Positions 11,448-19,721 of a stretch of DNA of 64,000 nt are shown here, piece after piece. Both the position numbers and the translations under genes were made by a program. How positions within the stretch are numbered: position 1 is the first letter of the stretch; each line of letters begins with the position of its first letter. Source of the DNA: Couchioplanes azureus (GTDB taxonomy: Bacteria; Actinomycetota; Actinomycetes; Mycobacteriales; Micromonosporaceae); assembly GCF_014648355.1 (NCBI RefSeq), contig NZ_BMQY01000004.1:1-64000 (forward strand), in the 5' to 3' direction. The notes below the pieces were generated by a model that saw only the letters and a list, made by a program, of their open reading frames with translations, searched no databases and was not told where the DNA came from.

Positions 11448-11465
11448 CTTGCAAGAATTGCGCAA
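11448..11465 (-). promoter_or_regulatory. Candidate autoregulatory LacI operator pair
   Basis: Two palindromes, CTTGCAAG (11448-11455) and TTGCGCAA (11458-11465), have centres 10 bp apart, one helical turn, 18-35 bp before the LacI gene start. The second is identical to the site before the amylase gene. CTTGCAAG-type half sites are known for actinobacterial maltose regulators, so autoregulation is a reasonable inference. Confidence 0.55.
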
Positions 11466-11577
11466 CGAGATCCGCGCCGCCGGACCGCCGCCGGGCGGGA
11501 CGCCGTGCCGGGCCCGGCCCTATCATCCGCCGCATCGATGATCACCGAACGTCTCGGTCCGGACCGGAGGAACCGCG

Positions 11578-12219
11578 ATGAGCACGCACCCACCGCACCC
11601 TGCTGCGGCATCCGCACCCGGGTCGCCGGCGCCTCCGCCGCCCGCGCCATCGCAGGATCCGGCCGCCGCGCGCGGACGCGCGCTCCGGCGGATCGGCATG
11701 GTGGCCGGGCCGGTCCTGGTGACCGCTCTGTTCGGCTGGGCCGTGGCGGAACCGGCTTTCCGCAAGGACGCGGCATCGTCCAGCGGGACCGGCTGCCGCC
11801 ACCGGCCGGAGACCGTGGCGCAGATCCGGAAGGAACCGGTGCTCAACGAGCACCCGGGCGCGGGCAGCCTCGGCATGGACGTCGACTCGGTGTCGTGCGA
11901 CACCTCGCCACCCGGCAGCTCCCTCGGCGCGGTGTCGCACGGCGCGGTGAGCCGGCGGCTGACGACCACCATGACGCAGGCCGGCGTCCGGGCCTACTAC
12001 GCCGGCCTCGCCGAGCGCTCGGGCTGGCGACCCGACCCCACCACCGTGGGCCTGTACTCGGCGACCAAGCCCGCCGGCGGCGGCTGCCCGTGGTGGTTCG
12101 TGGTGACCTCCGAGCGGGAGGGCTACGGCATCCAAGTCTCCTACCAGCCGCTCGGCGTCCCCGCCGACGACTGCGCATGGGCGGACGGCACGCCGATCCT
12201 CCTGCCGGACGCCAACTGA
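11578..12219 (+). CDS. Membrane-anchored hypothetical protein
   Basis: 213 residues of unknown function. A Pro/Ala-rich cytoplasmic N-terminus of about 38 residues is followed by one transmembrane helix (about 40-60) and an extracellular domain of about 150 residues with four Cys, in CRHR, SCDTS, CPWW and DCAW contexts, suggesting two disulphides. GGAGG seven bases before the ATG supports the start. It is the first of three rightward small genes, with no obvious functional tie to the LacI gene, with which it is divergent. Confidence 0.75.
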   Translation: MSTHPPHPAAASAPGSPAPPPPAPSQDPAAARGRALRRIGMVAGPVLVTALFGWAVAEPAFRKDAASSSGTGCRHRPETVAQIRKEPVLNEHPGAGSLGMDVDSVSCDTSPPGSSLGAVSHGAVSRRLTTTMTQAGVRAYYAGLAERSGWRPDPTTVGLYSATKPAGGGCPWWFVVTSEREGYGIQVSYQPLGVPADDCAWADGTPILLPDAN

Positions 12220-12300
12220 GCATCGGGCCCACCGAGGACCGCGCGGCCTGCCGGTGGTCGCGAGTTGTTCTTCGACTGGGCCCTCTGGGATGCTGCGGGC

Positions 12301-12798
12301 GTGCCCTCCCTTCCCAGGACGCCGGCCGAGGACGTCATCGCCCGGCCGGTCCGCGAACAGTTCGAGGCGTTCCTCGACGACCACCGCGACGCGCTCCACC
12401 GATGCCTGGACGGGCTGAGCGAGGAACAGGTGCGCCGATCGCTGGTCCGCTCCCGGACCACCCTGCTCGGGTTGGTGAAGCACGCCGTCTTCGTCGAGAA
12501 GGTCTGGTTCGACGAAGCGATCACCTGCCGCTCGCGCGCCGAGATCGGCATCCCGGCCACGCCGGACGAGTCGTTCGTCCTGCACCCCGACGACACCATC
12601 GCCTCGGTCCAGCGAGCGCACCGCGAGGCATGCGAGGCGTCCCGCCGCGCGACCTCGGCCCTGGGGCTGGACGACCTCGTCCACGGCAACCGGCGCGGCC
12701 CGCTCCCGCTGCGGTGGGTGTACCTCCACGTGCTGCGCGAGCTCGCGCAGCACTGCGGACACGCCGACATCCTTCGCGAGCAGCTCCTCGACCCGTAG
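12301..12798 (+). CDS. DinB-like (DUF664) four-helix protein
   Basis: 165 residues. The sequence has the bundle pattern of DinB/DUF664 proteins: LLGLVKHAVFVEKVWF with its metal-type His, and the C-terminal LRELAQHCGHADILREQL. These proteins are usually metal-dependent and some act as thiol transferases; the activity here is unknown. The GTG at 12301 is preferred because GATGCT lies exactly 6 nt before it, as in leaderless actinobacterial genes, and family members begin near here; an in-frame TTG at 12265 would add 12 residues. Confidence 0.82.
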   Translation: MPSLPRTPAEDVIARPVREQFEAFLDDHRDALHRCLDGLSEEQVRRSLVRSRTTLLGLVKHAVFVEKVWFDEAITCRSRAEIGIPATPDESFVLHPDDTIASVQRAHREACEASRRATSALGLDDLVHGNRRGPLPLRWVYLHVLRELAQHCGHADILREQLLDP

Positions 12799-12846
12799 CG
12801 GCCGTGCCGCGCGTGGCGCCTGCCGTCATCAGGGATCATCGGGGGC

Positions 12847-13497
12847 GTGCTGTGGCGTGACGTCTTCGTTCCTTCCCACGTGGTCGCCGGCGACGGGTTC
12901 ACCGCCGAGGTCGGCGGCGTGGCGGAGCTGCCCTTGGCGCTTTTCTGCCGGTACCGCGCCGGTGTGGGCGCGGAGCATCGCCGTACCGCGGTGACCTCCA
13001 CCCCGGGCAGCCGGTCCGACCCCGGCCACCGGCGGATCTACGACCTTGTCGGCAGCGTGGTCCCGGCGGAGAGCCGCATCTGGCCGGACGGCTGGATGCT
13101 CGATGTCGGCGGGCTCGGTATGTACGTCAGCGAGGCGGACGCGAGTCCCTCACCCCGCATGCCGGGACGGCCCGGCGACCGGGAGGCCGGCTCGGATCCG
13201 GCCCTGCCCGTTCCGCGGCCCGGAACCTGGCTACGAGTACGCGGCCAGCTCGGCATCGCCGAGCCGTACGAGACCGACGGCTTCGCACCCGAGGCCGAGC
13301 TGCGGGATCGCGCCGTGCGGGCCTGGACCGTCCGCCGGATCACCCGGCTGGACGGTGCGGTGGGCGGGCCCGGGCCGGCGTACCGTGGGCAGGGTCACGA
13401 CGTGCCGGTGATGCGGCGCGCCGATCTTCGCCACGGCGGCCGCGGGAGCACCGTCGGCTATCTCCTCGACCTGGCGCTCCCGCAGCCCGGTGAATAA
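12847..13497 (+). CDS. Hypothetical protein
   Basis: 216 residues, no signal peptide or membrane helix, no family recognised. Rich in Arg, Gly and Pro, with a central WPDGWMLDVGGLGMYVSE segment that looks folded and a C-terminal part WTVRRITRL suggestive of a mixed alpha/beta or OB-like fold. GATCAT 7 nt before the GTG start suggests leaderless translation. Codon use follows the genome pattern, which argues that it is a real gene. Confidence 0.65.
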   Translation: MLWRDVFVPSHVVAGDGFTAEVGGVAELPLALFCRYRAGVGAEHRRTAVTSTPGSRSDPGHRRIYDLVGSVVPAESRIWPDGWMLDVGGLGMYVSEADASPSPRMPGRPGDREAGSDPALPVPRPGTWLRVRGQLGIAEPYETDGFAPEAELRDRAVRAWTVRRITRLDGAVGGPGPAYRGQGHDVPVMRRADLRHGGRGSTVGYLLDLALPQPGE

Positions 13498-13601
13498 TCC
13501 ACCCGAGGTGCCGCCCCGATCGTCGCCGCGCTCACGCAGCCGGCGCCGGCCCCACCGACGCGGCCCGGCAGGCGGTGGGTGCGGCGTGACCCGGCGCGGT
13601 G

Positions 13602-15131
13602 CTACCGGGCCGGCACGCTCCAGTGCAGCGTCAGCTCCTCGCACCGGTTGCCGCCGTCCGCGGGCGGCGCCCACGCGCCGAAGGTGTAGGAACAGCCGTC
13701 ACCCGAGGACTCGATGTAGCAGATCATGTTCAGCGGCCACTGTGTCTGCTGGATCATGTACGCGTCCATCGCCGTCGGGTGCTGGCTGATGTGCAGGCCG
13801 CGCTCGCCGGGAGGGCCGATCCGGTGCCAGTCCGGGTGCAGGTGGACGGAGCCCAGCACCTCCAGCCCGTCCGCCTCGGCTTCCCGGTGGACCCGCAGCT
13901 GGTCCACCGCATGGCACCAGAAGCCCCGGCGCCGGTTGCCGTAGGCCTCGCCGAAGCACGGGACGATGGTGGACTCGTACTCGCCGGCCGCCGCCTGGTC
14001 GGTGCCGCGGACGTTGCGGGCCAGGACCGCGCGCTCCACCACCATGCGGTCCGGCTCGATCCGGCCGACCAGCAACGCGAAGCAGCCCGGGGGCTCCTCC
14101 GGCGTGCACGCCCGGTACGCGGCCAGCGCCGCGTCGAGGAACGGCCGCAGCACCGCGGGGTCCACCACGACCGCCTGCGACCTTCCCGCGGCCGGCGCCG
14201 GGGCGCGGTCCTGCGCCGCCTGCGCGATCAGCTGGCGGGCGAGCGCCTCCTCCACGGCGCAGACCCGCTCGTCGGTCCACGGGTAGAAGCCGGCGCCGGT
14301 CTTCACGCCCAGCCGGCCCTGCCGGACCCGCTCCTCGATCGGCGCCGGCACCGGCCGCCCCAGGCTGCGCAGTGTCGCGGCGACGGTGTCCAGCCCGGCG
14401 AAGTCGAGCCGGTCGAACACGCCGGTGACACCGAAGCGCCGGCCGACGCCGAGGGTGAGGACCCGGTCGACGGTCTCCGGCGGGACCAGCCCCTCGCCGA
14501 CGATGCGCAGCGCCTCGTCGATCAGCGCGGTCTGCAGCCGGGGGCCGACGGTGCCCGCGGCGTGCCGGTCGAACGTCACCGGCCGCTTGCCCGCGCCGGC
14601 GAGCAGGAGGGTCGCCACCTCCACGGCGGCCTCCCCGGTCCGCTCGCCGCGGACCACGTCGACCAGGGGGACCAGCGGCGCCGGCAGGTAGAACCGGGTG
14701 CCGAGGATCCGCTCGACGTGCTTGCAATCCTGTGCCAGCACGTCGACCGGTATCGCCGTCGAGGCGCTCGCCACGATCACGTCCGGGGCGGCGATCTCGT
14801 CGAGAGCGGCGTGCACCTGCCGCTTGACGGCGAGGTCCTCGGGCACCGCCTCCACGACGTAGTCGGCGACGGCCAGTTCCGCCAGGTCCGTGGTGGTGCG
14901 GATCCGGCCCAGCACCGTGGACATCCGTCCGGCATCGGGCGATCCGGCCCGGACCAGCTGGCGGGCGAGCCCGCTCAGCCGGCTGCGGGTGGCGGCACAG
15001 CCCTGCGGGCTGCGTTGCACGACGACGACATCGTGTCCGGCGAGGGCGTAGGTCAGGGCGATACCGCTGCCCATGCCGCCTCCGCCGACGACTCCCACGG
15101 TCCGTACCGGATAGCGGTACGCGAGCTGCAT
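13602..15131 (-). CDS. Fusion: 3-hydroxyacyl-CoA-dehydrogenase-like domain plus JAMM/MPN-like metallopeptidase domain
   Basis: 509 residues in one uninterrupted frame. Residues 1-310 match the 3-hydroxyacyl-CoA dehydrogenase fold: the NAD motif GVVGGGGMGSG, EAVPEDLAVK, and a C-terminal helical part ending LGVKTGAGFYPW. The family's catalytic HFFNP reads RFYLP and the later VNR reads VGPR, so the usual His and Asn are missing. Residues 335-509 look like a JAMM/MPN domain: Glu366 in VVERAVLARN, His430 and His432 in VHLHP, and Asp456 in PTAMD, the expected zinc ligands, with a longer loop than usual between HxHP and the Asp. Activity may be isopeptidase-like, but no ubiquitin-like partner or E1/E2 gene is nearby. 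It is divergent from the rifampin phosphotransferase. Confidence 0.75.
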   Translation of the reverse strand: MQLAYRYPVRTVGVVGGGGMGSGIALTYALAGHDVVVVQRSPQGCAATRSRLSGLARQLVRAGSPDAGRMSTVLGRIRTTTDLAELAVADYVVEAVPEDLAVKRQVHAALDEIAAPDVIVASASTAIPVDVLAQDCKHVERILGTRFYLPAPLVPLVDVVRGERTGEAAVEVATLLLAGAGKRPVTFDRHAAGTVGPRLQTALIDEALRIVGEGLVPPETVDRVLTLGVGRRFGVTGVFDRLDFAGLDTVAATLRSLGRPVPAPIEERVRQGRLGVKTGAGFYPWTDERVCAVEEALARQLIAQAAQDRAPAPAAGRSQAVVVDPAVLRPFLDAALAAYRACTPEEPPGCFALLVGRIEPDRMVVERAVLARNVRGTDQAAAGEYESTIVPCFGEAYGNRRRGFWCHAVDQLRVHREAEADGLEVLGSVHLHPDWHRIGPPGERGLHISQHPTAMDAYMIQQTQWPLNMICYIESSGDGCSYTFGAWAPPADGGNRCEELTLHWSVPAR

Positions 15132-15330
15132 GACGTCCCTTTCTGGTCCGCGTGCCCGCCCTGCCGCCGGCGCGCTTGTGGCGCCGCCGCCGGCAAGGGC
15201 GAGGATGCTCGATCAACATCGCCACCACGGTAGAGAGCCGAAGCATCTAGACCGGTGACTAAAAAGGACGGCCGGGAGAGCGCGCCTCTAACGTGGAGCG
15301 CACAGCAAGCACGAGGACATGGGTGTCGCG

Positions 15331-17943
15331 ATGAGCGAGCAGTACGTGATGTCTCTTGCCGAGATCGACGAGACGCAGGTGGCGGTCGTCGGAGGCAAGG
15401 CCGCGCACCTGGGCGCGCTGTCGCGGATCGAGGGCGTCCGCGTGCCGCCGGGGTTCTGCGTGACGACGGCCGCCTTCCGGCGGATCGTGGCGGAGACGCC
15501 GTCGATCGGCGCTCGGCTCGACCAGCTGTCGCGCGTCGACCCGCAGGACCGCGAGGCCATCCGTACGCTCGGCGCGGAGCTCCGCCGCGCCGTCGAAGGG
15601 GTCGCCGTCCCGGACGAGCCGGCGGGGGCGATCACCGGAGCGCTCGCCCCGCTGGGCGAGCAGGCCGCCTGCGCCGTGCGATCCAGCGCGACGGCGGAGG
15701 ACCTGCCGACGGCGTCCTTCGCGGGCCAGCAGGACTCGTACCTGAACGTCGTCGGGCCGGCGGCGATCCTCCGGCACGTCAGCCGGTGCTGGGCGTCGCT
15801 GTTCACCGAGCGGGCCGTGACCTACCGCCTGCGCAACGGCTTCGACCACCGGAAGGTCCACATGGCCGTGGTCGTGCAGCAGATGGTCCTCCCGGATGCG
15901 GCCGGCGTGCTGTTCACGGCCGACCCGGTCACGGGCAACCGGAAGGTCGCCGCCGTCGACGCGAGCTTCGGCCTCGGCGAGGCCCTGGTCGGCGGCCTGG
16001 TGAACCCGGACGTCTTCCGGGTGCGCGACGGCGAGGTCGTCGCCAGGGCGGTCGCCGTCAAGCAGCGGGCCGTGCACCCCCTGCCGGCGGGCGGGACGCG
16101 GGAGGTGGCGGTCGACCCGCAGCGGCAGGAGCGGCCGGCGCTCACGGACGCGCAGGTCGTGCGGCTCGTGCGGCTAGGACGGCGGATCGAGGCGCATTTC
16201 GGGCGTCCGCAGGACATCGAGTGGTGCCTCGCCGGGGACGACTTCCACATCGTGCAGAGCCGTCCGATCACCACGCTGTTCCCGGTTCCCGCGGCCGGCG
16301 ACCGGGAGAACCACGTCTACCTCTCCGTCGGCCATCAGCAGATGATGACCGACCCCATGAGGCCACTGGGCCTGTCCGTGTGGCAGCTGACGGCCATGGC
16401 GCCGATGCTCGAGGCCGGCGGGAGGCTGTTCGTCGACGCCACCCGGCTGCTGGCCGCGCCGGCGAGCCGCGCCGGTTTCCTGGAGCTGGTGGGCCGGTCC
16501 GATCCGCTGACCAGGGACGCGCTGGAGACGCTCCTCGACCGCGACGACTTCGTCCTGGCGCTCCCGGACGGCGGACCCGGCGGCCGCGGCGGTCCCGCCG
16601 GGCCACCGGCCGGCGGGACCGCCCCGGTCGAGACCGACCCGGCCGTCGTCACCGAGCTGATCGCCCGCAGCGAGGCGTCCCTCGCGGCCCTGCGGCGCGA
16701 CATCGCGACGGTGACCGGACCGGCGCTCTTCGACTTCCTGCGGGAGGCCTTCCAGGAGCACAAGCGGGTCCTCGGCGACCCCCTGAGCATGCAGGCGGTC
16801 ATGGCGGGGATGGAGGCCACCTGGTGGCTCGACGACCGGCTGGGGGAATGGCTGGGGGAGAAGAACGCGGCCGGCACCCTCACGCTGTCCGCCCCCGGCA
16901 ACGTCACGTCGGAGATGGGACTGGCGCTGCTCGACGTTGCGGACGTGATCCGCCCGCATCCCGAGGTGGTGGCCTTCCTCCAGGGCGCCGGCGACGAAGG
17001 ATTCCTGGACGAGCTGCCGAAGCTCGCGGGCGGGACCGAGGCGCGCGACGCCATCGAGGCCTACCTCGACCGGTACGGCATGCGCTGCGTCGGCGAGATC
17101 GACATCACGAGGCCGCGGTGGCGCGAGCGCCCGGCCACCCTCGTACCCGTGCTCCTCGACCACGTCCGGAACTTCGCGCCGGGCGCCGCCGGACGGCGCT
17201 TCGAGCACGGACGGCAGCAGGCCCGGGCCATGGCCCGGGAGGTGCTCGAACGCCTGCGGGCACTGCCGGACGGGGAGCGCAAGGCCGGCGAGACCGAGCG
17301 GATGATCGACCGGGTACGCACCTTCATCGGCTACCGCGAGTACCCGAAGTACGACATCGTCAGCCGCTACTTCGTCTACAAGCAGGCCCTGCTGCAGGAG
17401 GCCGGGCGCCTCGTGGAGGCGGGTGTGCTCGCCGAGCGGGAGGACGTCTTCTACCTCACCTTCCCGGAGCTCCACGACGTGGTGCGCTCGAACCGGGTGG
17501 ACGCCGAGCTCGTCCGGCGGCGCAGGGAGGCGTTCCGGTCGTACCACGCGCTCACGCCGCCGCGGGTGCTCACCTCGGACGGCGAGGTCGTCGCCGGGGC
17601 GTACCGGCGCGACGACGTGCCGGCCGGCGCCCTCGCCGGCCTACCGGTCTCGGCCGGCACCGTCGAAGGACGCGCCCGCGTCGTCCTGGACCTGGCCCGG
17701 GCGGATCTCGAACCGGGCGACATCCTGGTCACGGCCCACACGGACCCGAGCTGGACGCCCCTCTTCGTCGCCGTCGCCGGCCTGGTGACCGAGGTGGGCG
17801 GCCTGATGACCCACGGCGCGGTGATCGCCCGGGAGTACGGCCTGCCGGCCGTGGTCAGCGTGCTGGACGCCACCCGGCTGATCCCCGACGGGCAGCGCAT
17901 CCGCGTGCACGGAACCGGCGGCTACGTCGAAATTCTGCCCTGA
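15331..17943 (+). CDS. rph: Rifampin phosphotransferase (phosphoenolpyruvate-utilising family)
   Basis: 870 residues. An N-terminal ATP-grasp domain (VVGGKAAHLG, VRSSATAEDLPTASFAGQQ) is followed by a large central substrate domain and, at the very C-terminus, a swivelling phospho-His domain with GGLMTHGAVIARE (His828). That order, with His last and no PEP-binding barrel, separates Rph from PEP synthase. Family enzymes transfer the beta-phosphate of ATP to the C21 hydroxyl of rifamycins and inactivate them. The ATG at 15331 (MSEQYV) fits known homologues; an ATG four codons upstream at 15319 is also possible and has GAGG close by. The 19-bp rifamycin-associated element known before some rph genes was not recognised. 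Confidence 0.88.
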   Translation: MSEQYVMSLAEIDETQVAVVGGKAAHLGALSRIEGVRVPPGFCVTTAAFRRIVAETPSIGARLDQLSRVDPQDREAIRTLGAELRRAVEGVAVPDEPAGAITGALAPLGEQAACAVRSSATAEDLPTASFAGQQDSYLNVVGPAAILRHVSRCWASLFTERAVTYRLRNGFDHRKVHMAVVVQQMVLPDAAGVLFTADPVTGNRKVAAVDASFGLGEALVGGLVNPDVFRVRDGEVVARAVAVKQRAVHPLPAGGTREVAVDPQRQERPALTDAQVVRLVRLGRRIEAHFGRPQDIEWCLAGDDFHIVQSRPITTLFPVPAAGDRENHVYLSVGHQQMMTDPMRPLGLSVWQLTAMAPMLEAGGRLFVDATRLLAAPASRAGFLELVGRSDPLTRDALETLLDRDDFVLALPDGGPGGRGGPAGPPAGGTAPVETDPAVVTELIARSEASLAALRRDIATVTGPALFDFLREAFQEHKRVLGDPLSMQAVMAGMEATWWLDDRLGEWLGEKNAAGTLTLSAPGNVTSEMGLALLDVADVIRPHPEVVAFLQGAGDEGFLDELPKLAGGTEARDAIEAYLDRYGMRCVGEIDITRPRWRERPATLVPVLLDHVRNFAPGAAGRRFEHGRQQARAMAREVLERLRALPDGERKAGETERMIDRVRTFIGYREYPKYDIVSRYFVYKQALLQEAGRLVEAGVLAEREDVFYLTFPELHDVVRSNRVDAELVRRRREAFRSYHALTPPRVLTSDGEVVAGAYRRDDVPAGALAGLPVSAGTVEGRARVVLDLARADLEPGDILVTAHTDPSWTPLFVAVAGLVTEVGGLMTHGAVIAREYGLPAVVSVLDATRLIPDGQRIRVHGTGGYVEILP

Positions 17944-18143
17944 CCCGGCACCGGCCGGAAAGTCGCACCCGCGGCGGCGGCGCTCCCGTGAGCCACCGCC
18001 AGGCCGCCTCGCTGGGGCGGGGTCAAGACCATCCACCGTTTGGCCGAGGACGCGGTGGGTGCGTGGTATCTACAGTTCTCTCGACGAAATCGACTTACCC
18101 GAGCAATTTCATCCGACGCCGGAGCAGCACGAGGAGCATGACG

Positions 18144-19016
18144 ATGCGCAAGACCCGAGCCGCCGTGGCGGCCGTCGCGCTAACCTTGGCGCTGGCCACG
18201 GCCGCGTGCGGCGGGGACGATGCCGGTTCCACGGGCGAGCGCACGAGCTTCCCGGCCGGCTCGACCATGCAGAAGCTCAGGGACGCACAGAAGCTGCGCG
18301 TCGGCACGAAGTTCGACCAGCCGGGCTTCGGGCTCAAGAGGCCCAGCGGCACTCCGAAGGGCTTCGACGTCGAGATCGCGAAGATCATCGCGGAGCGCCT
18401 CGGCATTGCCGAGGAGAGGATCGAGTACACCGAGACGCCGTCGTCCATCCGTGAGCAGGTGCTCCAGCAGGACAAGGTCGACATCGTGGTGGCGACGTAC
18501 ACGATCACCGACAAGCGCAAGCAGCTCGTCGACTTCGCCGGGCCGTACTACATCGCCGGCCAGACGCTGATGGTGAACGCCGACTACAGCGAGATCACCG
18601 GGCCGGACTCCTTCAAAGACCCGACGAAGAAGGTCTGCTCGGTGACCAACTCGACGCCGGCGACCAACATCCAGAAGTACCTGAAGGACAAGACGAAGCA
18701 GCTGGTGCTCTTCGAGAACTACGACAAGTGCGTGAAGGCGCTGATGAACCGCAAGGTCGACGCCGTCACCAGCGACAACGTCATCCTGCTCGGCTTCATC
18801 GCGACCAACGAGGGCAAGCTCGCGCTGGCCGGCACCGCCTTCACCGAGGAGCCGTACGGCATCGGCGTGAAGAAGGGCGACGACCAGTTCCGCAACTTCA
18901 TCAACGACACCATCGAGGCGTCGTTCGGGGACGGCTCGTACCGGAGGGCGTGGAAGTACACGGCCGGCAAGTACGACCAGAGCGGCCCGACGATCCCCAC
19001 GATCGACCGGTACTGA
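18144..19016 (+). CDS. Glutamate-type amino acid ABC transporter binding lipoprotein
   Basis: 290 residues. Lipoprotein signal with TAAC lipobox, then a family 3 solute-binding domain: KLRVGTKFDQPGFG, GFDVEIAKIIAERLG, DFAGPYY and YGIGVKKGDDQF. This pattern is typical of GluB and related glutamate/aspartate receptors on the outer face of the membrane. GAGGAG seven bases before the second ATG (18144) sets the start. No permease or ATPase gene is adjacent, so it is an orphan receptor that must share a transporter or act as a sensor. A possible promoter (TTGGCC, 18 bp, TGGTAT) lies about 80-100 bp upstream. Confidence 0.92.
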   Translation: MRKTRAAVAAVALTLALATAACGGDDAGSTGERTSFPAGSTMQKLRDAQKLRVGTKFDQPGFGLKRPSGTPKGFDVEIAKIIAERLGIAEERIEYTETPSSIREQVLQQDKVDIVVATYTITDKRKQLVDFAGPYYIAGQTLMVNADYSEITGPDSFKDPTKKVCSVTNSTPATNIQKYLKDKTKQLVLFENYDKCVKALMNRKVDAVTSDNVILLGFIATNEGKLALAGTAFTEEPYGIGVKKGDDQFRNFINDTIEASFGDGSYRRAWKYTAGKYDQSGPTIPTIDRY

Positions 19017-19041
19017 CCCGGCCGGTCGGCGCGGTTCGCCG

Positions 19042-19449
19042 TCACGCCCGGCGCCGCCACCACGGCCACTCCGCCGGCTTCTGCGGGTCGGGATGCGTAC
19101 GGCGCCGGAAGACGTCGTCCCACGCGCTCACCTGGGCCTGGAGTTCCCGGCGCGCCGTGCGGCCGAGTCCCTGGAGTGCCCGCGCCAGCACATCTCGGTG
19201 CTCGAGCGGATCACAGCAGGGGCATCCGGCGGAGAGGGCGTCCTGCAAGAGATCGGTGACCGGCCGGTGTACGGCACGTTTCCACCCCGCCAGAGCCCGG
19301 GCGACGGCGCCGGGCCACAGCCGTGAGCGCTCGTAGCAGCGGATCTCCCGGGCGGTGCCCGCGCTCACGCCGTCGATCTCGGGTACGTTCCCCGCGCCAC
19401 CCCGGCGCCGCGGTGCGGCCCGCACCGCTGCCGGAGCCCTACGCGCCAT
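19042..19449 (-). CDS. Hypothetical protein
   Basis: 135 residues, basic, no membrane segment. It carries a CPCC motif near residue 77 and an aromatic C-terminus (AEWPWWRRR). No family recognised. AGAGGA precedes the ATG. It converges with the binding-protein gene 25 bp away. The coding call rests on length, start context and absence of a better gene on the other strand. Confidence 0.5.
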   Translation of the reverse strand: MARRAPAAVRAAPRRRGGAGNVPEIDGVSAGTAREIRCYERSRLWPGAVARALAGWKRAVHRPVTDLLQDALSAGCPCCDPLEHRDVLARALQGLGRTARRELQAQVSAWDDVFRRRTHPDPQKPAEWPWWRRRA

Positions 19450-19721
19450 CGTCCTCTCGGGTCGTCGTCATGCCGGGGATGATCGCATCCGGCGCACAGC
19501 CACTCCAGCGAATATCCGTCCCGCACCGAGTTACATCGCGGTAATTAGGTGATGTTGCGGCGTTCGGGTTGCCGAGCCGCCGTTCATGAGAGTGACTGAT
19601 CATGTGGCGGAGATCGCGCCGAGGGCGGAGCGAGGCAGGTCAGGGGCCTTTTCAGGCGGCCTGGCAGGGCAGGCCGCGGTCCGGCGCGGGCGCCTGACGG
19701 CCGGCTTCGGAGGTGGGGCCG
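19450..19721. other. Intergenic region between hypothetical gene and DNA ligase
   Basis: 272 bp between divergent genes. The first part is relatively AT-rich for this DNA (TTACATCGCGGTAATTAGG around 19530-19550), a plausible promoter zone. I see no long inverted repeat, RNA gene or convincing extra coding frame. Confidence 0.4.

Noticed and set aside
15132..15330. Rifamycin-associated element before rph
   Set aside because: The inverted repeat seen near 15170-15202 does not resemble the published 19-bp element.
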